Source of the DNA: Phycisphaerae bacterium
Lineage (GTDB): Bacteria > Planctomycetota > Phycisphaerae > UBA1845 > Fen-1342
Reading direction: 5' to 3'
Assembly (NCBI GenBank): GCA_030612705.1
Contig: JAUWNI010000002.1
Coordinates: 1 to 64,000, forward strand
DNA: 64,000 nucleotides
Below, one piece after another: positions 10,213-17,798 of the stretch (the stretch's first letter is position 1; each line of letters opens with the position of its first letter). The position numbers and the translations under genes are program-made. The notes below the pieces were generated by a model. It saw only the letters and a list, made by a program, of their open reading frames with translations, searched no databases and was not told the origin of the DNA.

Positions 10213-10408
10213 CCTTGAGCAGTTATTTCAGCATTCTACTGAGCGGGTAGAACAAGTCAAACTGAATTCCGTGGCACATGCGCCCGGCCTGTTCCGAAAC
10301 CAGGTAGCCGATTCCACCGATATCCGTCATGTATATTCATTATTCATTCGACACCATTATGAGGCTTACTGTGTCGAACGGATCCCGTGGAACTACTTAG
10401 GATAGGCC

Positions 10409-11485
10409 ATGCAAGCAAACAAAGTCCGCGTATTGATTGTCGACGACAGTAGCGTGGTGCGGGCGATCCTGAAGACCACGCTTTCGGGGCATCCGTCTAT
10501 CGAGGTCGTCGGTATCGCACGGGATGGCTTGGAGGGCCTGGCGCAGATTCAAGCCCTGCGCCCCGACGTCGTCACGCTTGACGTTGAAATGCCGAAGATG
10601 AACGGTCTACAGTTGCTGGACCGCGTGGGGGGCAAGATTCCGGTTTCGTTCGTGATGTGCTCAACGCTGACACAGGCGGGTGCCCAAACCACGTTCGAGG
10701 CGTTGGAGAAAGGGGCTTTCGACTACGTTGCCAAGCCGCAGGGAGGCTTCGCGGGAAACCCGGCATTCCGCGGCGAATTGCACGAGAAGGTCCTTGCCGC
10801 CGCCCGGGCGAAAGGGCGCGTTCGTCAAATCAAACGCGGCATGACGTCCCAGGCCGGCGTTCGACGCCTGCCGCCCAATAATGCGCGCGGGTGGGTGGTC
10901 GGTATTGGCTCGAGTTGCGGGGGCACGCAGGCGTTGGCGGCGATATTGCCGACCTTTCCGAGCAATTTCGTGCCGATAGTGGTGACGCAGCACATGCCCG
11001 CGCAGTTCACGGGGCCGTTCGCCGAGCGGCTGAACAAGACATGCGCGATGCAGGTTTGCGAGGCCCAGGAAGGGATGCCGTTAACACCGGGGACGATTCT
11101 GGTCGCGCCGGGGAGTCATCACCTGCGGCTGGTTCGGCGGGGGGTGCAGTTGTGTGTCAAGCTGGATGGCGGACCGACAGTATCCGGACATCGCCCATCG
11201 GTTGACGTGATGTTCAAGTCGCTGGCGCAAATGTGCGGATCGCGCTGTGTGGGAGCGATCCTGACGGGGATGGGCCACGACGGGGCAACGGGTATTCGAG
11301 CCCTTCACGGCGCCGGGGCTCCCACGATCGCACAGGACGAGAAAACCAGCCTGGTCTACGGCATGCCCAAGGAAGCCGTCGCGACCGGTTGTGTCGATCA
11401 GAGTGTAGCGCTGAGTCAAATCCCGCACGCGACATCGAGGCTGATGCAACGCGGAGCGCCTACCCAAGTCGCTTCCAGGAGCTAA
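10409..11485 (+). CDS. cheB: Chemotaxis protein-glutamate methylesterase CheB
   Basis: Receiver domain (RVLIVDDSSVVRAIL, TLDVEMPKMNG) plus methylesterase motifs GIGSSCGGTQAL, TQHMPAQFT, LTGMGHDGATG. Confidence 0.95.
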   Translation: MQANKVRVLIVDDSSVVRAILKTTLSGHPSIEVVGIARDGLEGLAQIQALRPDVVTLDVEMPKMNGLQLLDRVGGKIPVSFVMCSTLTQAGAQTTFEALEKGAFDYVAKPQGGFAGNPAFRGELHEKVLAAARAKGRVRQIKRGMTSQAGVRRLPPNNARGWVVGIGSSCGGTQALAAILPTFPSNFVPIVVTQHMPAQFTGPFAERLNKTCAMQVCEAQEGMPLTPGTILVAPGSHHLRLVRRGVQLCVKLDGGPTVSGHRPSVDVMFKSLAQMCGSRCVGAILTGMGHDGATGIRALHGAGAPTIAQDEKTSLVYGMPKEAVATGCVDQSVALSQIPHATSRLMQRGAPTQVASRS

Positions 11486-11809
11486 ATGCGGACGCTGGCG
11501 CCGTCGAAGTCGAGTCATGGAATAACCCGTGTAAAGTCGCGGTGTCCGATAGAAAACAGGTTGGTACGGCGGTGCGTACTGCTTTGGAATGGGGGATCGA
11601 TAGAAGTGGGGAGGAGGCAGGCCGGTGCGAGTTCAAAGTTACGTTTGATTTCCGAAACAGGCAGGCCAAATGGGACGATGTATCGTTGTGAGAAACGGCT
11701 TCACCAGCATCACGGCATGACCGGCCTGTCCGGACGGCAAGGCAACCGAGGAGTCCATGATACCACCGGCTTGAGTGCGTTGCCGGGCGGTTCGACGGAG
11801 AATGCGACA

Positions 11810-12274
11810 ATGGACGTACACTTCATCAATCCGTTTGTGGAGGGCGTTGACAGCGTCTTCCAGACGATGTTGCAGGTCGAGCCTAAGCGCTGCCCGGTGC
11901 AGGTAGGCCACAAGGGAAACGGCCACAGTGCCGCGTTGACTTCGCTGGTCGGTATCAGCGGGCAGGTGCAAGGTGTGGTGGTGTTGCGGTTTCCGCCCGA
12001 GACGGCACTTCAACTCGCGAGTCGCATGTTGGGCACAAACCTGGATACGGTCAACGACGAGGTGGTGGACGCCATTGCCGAGATCGTCAACATGGTGGCC
12101 GGTTCGGCCAAAGCCAAGTTCAATTGCGACCCGCCGCTGGATTTGGGCCTGCCGACGGTTGTACTGGGCAGTAACTACAAAGTGAAATATCCTTCCGGGG
12201 CAACCTGGCTCAAGGTGCCCTTCGAAAGCGAAGCCGGGAATTTCACGCTGGAATTGACGTTCGAATCACACTGA
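11810..12274 (+). CDS. cheX: CheX/CheC-family chemotaxis phosphatase
   Basis: MDVHFINPFVEGVDSVFQTML...NDEVVDAIAEIVNMVAGSAKAKF; internal ATG of the longer open frame. Confidence 0.88.
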   Translation: MDVHFINPFVEGVDSVFQTMLQVEPKRCPVQVGHKGNGHSAALTSLVGISGQVQGVVVLRFPPETALQLASRMLGTNLDTVNDEVVDAIAEIVNMVAGSAKAKFNCDPPLDLGLPTVVLGSNYKVKYPSGATWLKVPFESEAGNFTLELTFESH

Positions 12275-12284
12275 GGGACGGAAC

Positions 12285-12650
12285 ATGAAAGCACTGGTTG
12301 TCGACGACTCCATGACGATTCGCCGCATAGTGATTAAGGCCCTCGGGATCGCGGGCATCGCAGACACGACCGAGGCCGGCGACGGCGTGGAAGCGGTGGA
12401 CGCGACCAAAGCCGATAAGTTCGACGTCATCCTGCTCGATTGGAATATGCCGAAGATGTCCGGGATCGATACGCTGCGCGCGATTCGCCAGGCCGGGGAC
12501 AAGACCCCGGTCATCATGGTGACGACCGAAGCCGAGAAGTCGCGTGTAATCGAGGCAATCAAGTCAGGGGCGAACGACTATCTGATCAAGCCCTTCTCGC
12601 CGGATCAATTGGCCGAAAAGGTCAAAGGGGTGGTTGGGGCACCGGCCTAG
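12285..12650 (+). CDS. cheY: Chemotaxis response regulator CheY
   Basis: MKALVVDDSMTIRRIVIKAL...DVILLDWNMPKMSG...VTTEAEKSRVIEAIKSGANDYLIKPF. Confidence 0.96.
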   Translation: MKALVVDDSMTIRRIVIKALGIAGIADTTEAGDGVEAVDATKADKFDVILLDWNMPKMSGIDTLRAIRQAGDKTPVIMVTTEAEKSRVIEAIKSGANDYLIKPFSPDQLAEKVKGVVGAPA

Positions 12651-12858
12651 AGCTTTGTCTAGGTTGATTTGATGGGTAGTGTTTCTTTCGAGGCCGTGAT
12701 AATACTTGAAGAAAGCAACATACTCGAAGAGCCGCGGACTTCAGCCCGCCCGGTCCTTCGGAAAGGGTAAATTCTACTCCCCGTGGCGCCGCGCGGACTG
12801 AAGTCCGCGGCTCTTCATCGGTTCGCACAGTCGATCGTATTTGTGAAACGGAGTACTC
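12647..12858. repeat. B-type CTAG-bounded TIR element
   Basis: CTAGAGCTTTGTCTAGGTTGATTTGATGGGTAGTG left end matches 35381-35415; core GCGGACTTCAGCCCGC...GCGGACTGAAGTCCGC. Confidence 0.85.
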
Positions 12859-12934
12859 GATTCCTCCGCGCGTCCGACGTCAACAGACACGGTCGGAATG
12901 ACATTCATACGCCACCCACTTTCGTGACGCTCAC
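12858..12934 (-). repeat. A-type repeat (GAATGTCATTCCGACC family), inverted
   Basis: GATTCCTCCGCGCGTCCGACG...CACGGTCGGAATGACATTC is the reverse complement of the copies at 27647 and 40319. Confidence 0.8.
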
Positions 12935-13110
12935 CCCCACTCGCGATAAACCCCGAAGCAGTCTGGCTGTACCAATGGCGACCAGTTAAGATAAAGGATT
13001 AAAGGACTGTGAACGAGTGTTCACCGATCTTGGCACGCGCTGCAGATCGCGGCGTAACAGAATGATCTTTCCAGGTTTCCTGCGATGGGCTGACCAGAGA
13101 GAAACGTAGT

Positions 13111-14730
13111 ATGCGTCTGGTCATACTTGAAAAAAACACGCAATTAACAGAGGTTGTGTGCCTCGAGGAAGCCGTCTATATCGGCTCGGACGAGGTGTGC
13201 GAGGTCTACCTGCCCGACCCGCGGATCGCGGCCCAACTGGGGGTGATCTACGCCGATGCGGACGACGTCTGGGTTTTTGAGCAGGTCAGTAAAGCCGGGC
13301 AGGTGCAGTTGAACGGGGCAACCATCACCGACAAGGTTCAAATAAAGGTCGGCGACCAACTCAAGATACAGGACTACATCATCCGGGCGGAATCCGAACA
13401 TAAGCAACCCGTGGCGGCCGCGACGCCCACGCCCGCAAAGCGGACATCGCTGGCTCGGATGGCGCGATTCGTGCAATACCGTCTGCCGCCGGGAACGGTG
13501 GTCAAGAAGCCCACCGACGAGGTGACGGTTGGGCCGGAGCAGATAACGAGGGTCGGCCGGACCAACGTCTCGCTCGGCCAGTGCGCGACGATCGAAGAGT
13601 TGATGGAAATCGGGCTGAAGGTGCTGCTCGAATCGTTCAGCGCGCACCGGGCCTGGATGGGCGTTCGTCGGCTGTGCTACGGGCCGTTGGAATACGTCGA
13701 GGGACTCCTCTCGACCGGTCAGACGGCGGACCTGCCCGAGACGGGCGAGAACCTCAAGCCGCGCGTGCTCGATCGCGAGCAGTTCGCGCTGCTGCCATAC
13801 GGGGACGACTCGGACCACGTTTCGGTCCTGACCGGTCCGTTGAAGGGAACGGAGGGAACCTTGGGGATGGTCTTCATCGACGCGGGCGAGACGGATCGAC
13901 GTTTCGACACGCACGATCTGGACTTTTTCATCCTGCTGTTGAACACGCTCGCAGCGCAGTTGGAGGCGATCTTCGAGCAGATCGCGAAGAATCGGGAGGC
14001 AATGCTCGAGGGCGAAGTGACCGTCGCCCACGCGATCCAGACCCGCCTCACGCCGCGCAAACTGCCGCAGTGGGAACAACTACAGTTCGGTGCCTTTCGT
14101 GAAATGGGACGCGAACGCACCAGCGACATCTACGACGTAGTGCGGCTGACGAATCAGATGGCACTCTTCATGATCGCCCACACCAGTGCCGTCGGACCGA
14201 TCCCGAGCATGCTGATAGCGCAGGCCCAGGCGGCGTTTCGGGTCGCGGCAATGCACCTGGACGCGCCGCACACCTTCCTGCGTTCCCTCAACAACCTGAT
14301 GTACGACGGAAACCAGGATCATCCGCTCGACTGCTTCGTCGGCGTAATCGAGCCGCCCACCGGCAATATGCGCTTCGCCCAAGCGGGTAAGATGGGTGCT
14401 TATGTCATCTCGAACCGCGGTGAAGAACGCGTACTGGGAACCGGCGAGCCCACGCCCTCGCTCGCCACGATGAAAGATCCGGAATACAACCTGTACCCGG
14501 AGAAACTCAGGAAACGTGAAACGCTGGTCTTTTTCACGCCGGGCGTGGTCACGGCCCGCAACAGCAAAGGTGAAGCGTTCGGTGAGGACCGGTTCGTGAA
14601 CATCTTGTGCGACGGGTTCGGTCAGCAGGCTAGCAGCATGCTCCGGGAGATGCTCTCGGACTTGCGGCAGTTCACCGAGGCGGGCACGCAACCCGACGAC
14701 ATCACCGTCATCCTCGCCCATCGTTTGTAA
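13111..14730 (+). CDS. FHA domain + central GAF-like region + PP2C/SpoIIE-like domain
   Basis: FHA-like N-terminus (YIGSDEVCEVYLPD...VQLNGATI); coiled linker EGEVTVAHAIQTRLTPRKLP typical of RsbU-like proteins; C-terminal QPDDITVILAHRL. Confidence 0.8.
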   Translation: MRLVILEKNTQLTEVVCLEEAVYIGSDEVCEVYLPDPRIAAQLGVIYADADDVWVFEQVSKAGQVQLNGATITDKVQIKVGDQLKIQDYIIRAESEHKQPVAAATPTPAKRTSLARMARFVQYRLPPGTVVKKPTDEVTVGPEQITRVGRTNVSLGQCATIEELMEIGLKVLLESFSAHRAWMGVRRLCYGPLEYVEGLLSTGQTADLPETGENLKPRVLDREQFALLPYGDDSDHVSVLTGPLKGTEGTLGMVFIDAGETDRRFDTHDLDFFILLLNTLAAQLEAIFEQIAKNREAMLEGEVTVAHAIQTRLTPRKLPQWEQLQFGAFREMGRERTSDIYDVVRLTNQMALFMIAHTSAVGPIPSMLIAQAQAAFRVAAMHLDAPHTFLRSLNNLMYDGNQDHPLDCFVGVIEPPTGNMRFAQAGKMGAYVISNRGEERVLGTGEPTPSLATMKDPEYNLYPEKLRKRETLVFFTPGVVTARNSKGEAFGEDRFVNILCDGFGQQASSMLREMLSDLRQFTEAGTQPDDITVILAHRL

Positions 14731-14755
14731 CCCCCACCGATAAATAACGGCACCG

Positions 14756-14915
14756 GGTGCGTGACAGTTTGGGTGGGCTTCGGCGCGGGCCCCGTGGCGT
14801 CGGCCCCCCGCGGCCGACGTCGAGTGGCGGAAGATTTCCACATTCGACGTCCGACAGGGGCGTCGGACGCTACGTTTCCCAGCTTACACAGCGCCCGTCC
14901 AGAGTGTCACGCACC
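14756..14915. repeat. H-family element with terminal inverted repeats
   Basis: GGTGCGTGACAGTTTGGGTGGGC ... GCCCGTCCAGAGTGTCACGCACC. Confidence 0.85.
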
Positions 14916-15041
14916 CCACGGTACCCCTGTTGCCCGCGACGTGTTGGAAACTCCGTGCCGTGGCCCTATCATGCTTCACTTGGACGCGGTCATCGCACTT
15001 GTGCATCACCGGTTCACCCGTTTTCCGAGGCCTACTGCGCC

Positions 15042-16859
15042 GTGGCAACCCTTGTCCGACACGACCGTCCCCGTGACTTGCGCTGGTATCTGGCCGGGCC
15101 GATGTTTTTCGGCGATCTGGGTACCAGCCGGCTGTACGTGCTGGGCCTGGCGCTGTTTTACGCCGGCGTCGCGGCCCCCTACTACGTGGCGGCAATCTGC
15201 ACGCTGGTTCTGCTGGTCGGCTGGGCCTACACCATCGTTTGCCGGGTGAATCCGGACGGGGGCGGCGTGTACTCGTCCGGGCGGATGCTGCACCCGACGC
15301 TGGGTGTGGTCGGGGCGCTGCTGCTGTTCGCCAACTACGTGGTCACCGCCGCTATCTCGACCTACGTGGCGATGATCTACATCGGCGGCCCGTTCGGAAT
15401 GGCGCGCGAGCTGGCACCATGGCTGAGCCTGATCGCAATCGGGGCCTTGGGCGCTTTGAACTATGTCGGCTCGCGACGGGCGGGGATGTTTGCCCTGCTG
15501 GTCTGCATCTCCGCAATCGCCGTCACGGCGATCATGGCCTCGCTGACGATCACGCACGTACCCGAAGGTTGGGGGGCGGTCGCACCGCCGAGCGGGGGCC
15601 CCTGGAAGATGTGGCTGACGTTCGTGGCGGTGGTGTTGGCTCTGTCGGGCGTCGAGTCGATCGCGAACATGACCGGGATCATGGTCGAGCCGGTCAAGCG
15701 GACGTCCAGGCTATCGATCTGGCCGGTCGTCGGCGAGGTCGTGCTGCTGAACCTCATCCTGGTGTTCGTGGTTGTGAGCCTGCCGGAACTGGGCGAGATC
15801 GGCATTATCGCCGACAAAGATCCGGCCCAGATTACCGAACACGAGCACGCCTTGAAGGACCAGGTGCTGTATGTGGTGGCCGAGCGCTACATCGGCCATG
15901 CGTTCGCGACGATCGCCAGCATCGTGTTCGGCCTGTTGCTGCTGTCGGCGACGAATACGGCAATCATCGCCATGATCAGCATCCAATACGCGATGAGCCG
16001 AGACCGCGAACTGCCCGAGTTCTTTTCCCGGATCAACTTTTACGGCGTGCCGTGGTACGGGCTGATCGGGGCCTGTGCCCTGCCGGCAATCGTCTGCATC
16101 CTGGCGCAAGACGTGCAAACGCTGGCGCAGCTATACGCGATCGGCGTGGTCGGGGCGATCGCGATCAACCTCGGATCGTGTGCCTACAACCGCGATCTGA
16201 AGATCCTCAAACCCGAACGAATCGGGCTGTGGGTGCTCGGGATCTTCATGGGGATAATCTGGCTGACGATCGCGGTCACCAACCTGTGGGCGACGGTGTT
16301 CCTGAGTGTGATTCTCTCGGGCGGGATGTGCCTGCGGTATGCGGCCAAGTGGGTCGCCGCCCGCGTGCCGCCCGTGCCCGTCCCGGGAGAGCTCGCGCCG
16401 GAGTTGGCGGCCGAGCCCGTAGCCCCACTGTTGCCGTTCGACCCGGACAAGGGACGAATCCTGGTGGCAACGCGTGGGAATCTCAACCTGCTGCGTTTCG
16501 CCTTCAAGGAAGCTCGGCAGCACACGGCAAACCTGTTCGTCCTGTTCGTCCGCGACATCAACGTGCTGTTCCCGGGACGCGAGCGTCCGCTCAGCCCGGA
16601 AGAAGATGGAGAGGCGGCGTCGCTGTTTCACGCGGCCCGCGAGATGGCGCGGGAGCAAGGCGTCCCGCTACAGGACATCTACTGCGTCAGCCCCGATCCA
16701 AGCGACGTGATCCTCGATTTCGCCGCCACCTATGCCGCCGACATGGTAATTCTGGGAGTATCGCGGCGGGCCGGAGTGCTGCGAGCGTTGCGGGGCGATG
16801 TGATCAGCGGGGTGGCGGACAACCTGCCGGCGGAATCGACGCTTTTAATCCATGCTTGA
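15042..16859 (+). CDS. APC-superfamily amino-acid permease fused to a C-terminal universal stress protein domain
   Basis: ~12 TM region then RILVATRGNLNLLRFAFKEA...AADMVILGVSRRAGVLRALRGDVISGVADNLPAESTLLI; GTG start inferred. Confidence 0.87.
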   Translation: MATLVRHDRPRDLRWYLAGPMFFGDLGTSRLYVLGLALFYAGVAAPYYVAAICTLVLLVGWAYTIVCRVNPDGGGVYSSGRMLHPTLGVVGALLLFANYVVTAAISTYVAMIYIGGPFGMARELAPWLSLIAIGALGALNYVGSRRAGMFALLVCISAIAVTAIMASLTITHVPEGWGAVAPPSGGPWKMWLTFVAVVLALSGVESIANMTGIMVEPVKRTSRLSIWPVVGEVVLLNLILVFVVVSLPELGEIGIIADKDPAQITEHEHALKDQVLYVVAERYIGHAFATIASIVFGLLLLSATNTAIIAMISIQYAMSRDRELPEFFSRINFYGVPWYGLIGACALPAIVCILAQDVQTLAQLYAIGVVGAIAINLGSCAYNRDLKILKPERIGLWVLGIFMGIIWLTIAVTNLWATVFLSVILSGGMCLRYAAKWVAARVPPVPVPGELAPELAAEPVAPLLPFDPDKGRILVATRGNLNLLRFAFKEARQHTANLFVLFVRDINVLFPGRERPLSPEEDGEAASLFHAAREMAREQGVPLQDIYCVSPDPSDVILDFAATYAADMVILGVSRRAGVLRALRGDVISGVADNLPAESTLLIHA

Positions 16860-16885
16860 TGTTGTGCGATGGGTAACGACAACCT

Positions 16886-17353
16886 CCCCCGGAAATGTGG
16901 TTCATCCGGCCTTTTCGGGGAACTTGAACCGCCAAAGCGCCAAGGCGCCAAGAAAGGCAAGGCGTAAGCATTCAGCGGTCAGCAATCAGCGTTCAGCCGA
17001 AAGTCGAGCGTTTAGAGCGGTTTCAGAAATGGTGTAGCGTCCGACGCCCCTGTCGGACGTAGGATTGTGGAGGAATCCACGGCCGCCAGGGGCGTCGGCC
17101 GCTACGGAGAAAGTGAAAACGCTCTAGTGACCAGATGTCACGAATAACGTGTTCTTGGGAGCAGCGCGGGAACATGGACCAAGGCAAGGCACCTGCCCGC
17201 CTTACAACGCGAATGGCTGACCGCTGAAAGCTGATTGCTGAAAGCTTGTTGCAAACGGCTGAACTGTTACGACCAACTTAAACGCGTGGACAACCTGAAA
17301 CCCTTGGCGTCTTGGCGTCTTGGCGGTTCAAGTTCCCCGGAAATGTCCGGGGG
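16886..17353. repeat. Nested inverted-repeat island
   Basis: Outer IR CCCCCGG..GGGGAACTTGAACCGCCAA / TTGGCGGTTCAAGTTCCCCGG; middle IR GCATTCAGCGGTCAGCAATCAGC / GCTGACCGCTGAAAGCTGATTGC; inner TAGAGCG TIR and GTAGCG palindromes. Confidence 0.85.
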
Positions 17354-17603
17354 GCGACCCATGCAGTACGCCGCGATCAGCGTATTGAGAACTGCACAGG
17401 TCGCCCCCAGGCGCCGCACTGCTTTTTCACCCCGATAAATCCCGACGACCGCACGCGGACCTGACGCCGTAATGTCAGGCCGACTGTGGCGTAAGTTCGA
17501 TCACCCGCGGTTGGGCGGTGCAGTTTAAGCTGTTCGCCGCACCGCTGGTCCCTTTGCGGGTTTGCGAGTCGCCACGGATCAAGGGGCGATTAAGCACGCG
17601 TCA

Positions 17604-17765
17604 TTACTTGCGAGCTTTCTTCTTAGTAGCTTTCTTCTTCTTGGTAGCCTTCTTCTTAGTAGCTTTCTTCTTCTTGGCTACCTTCTTCTTCTTGGCTACC
17701 TTCTTCTTGGCTACTTTCTTTTTGGCAGCTTTCTTCTTCTTTGCGACTTTCTTCTTCTTTGCCAT
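17604..17765 (-). CDS. Lysine-rich H1/Hc-like DNA-binding protein
   Basis: MAKKKKVAKKKKAAKKKVAKKKVAKKKKVAKKKKATKKKATKKKKATKKKARK; GAGGTG ribosome-binding site upstream. Confidence 0.75.
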   Translation of the reverse strand: MAKKKKVAKKKKAAKKKVAKKKVAKKKKVAKKKKATKKKATKKKKATKKKARK

Positions 17766-17798
17766 GGCGCACCTCATTAAACGGTTAACGGAAATCAC

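Noticed and set aside
11486-11809. Possible riboswitch or extended N-terminus between cheB and cheX
   Set aside because: I looked for c-di-GMP riboswitch consensus elements and did not find them; the in-frame extension has no family similarity and the ATG at 11810 fits CheX starts.
15239-16876. 545-aa ORF on the plus strand overlapping the permease
   Set aside because: Arg/Gly/Asp-rich composition typical of an alternate frame in high-GC DNA; the overlapping frame encodes a clear permease-USP protein.
17562-17780. Leu/Phe-rich plus-strand ORF that could pass as a membrane peptide
   Set aside because: Reverse complement of the lysine-codon repeat; the minus-strand K-rich ORF has a ribosome-binding site and better context.
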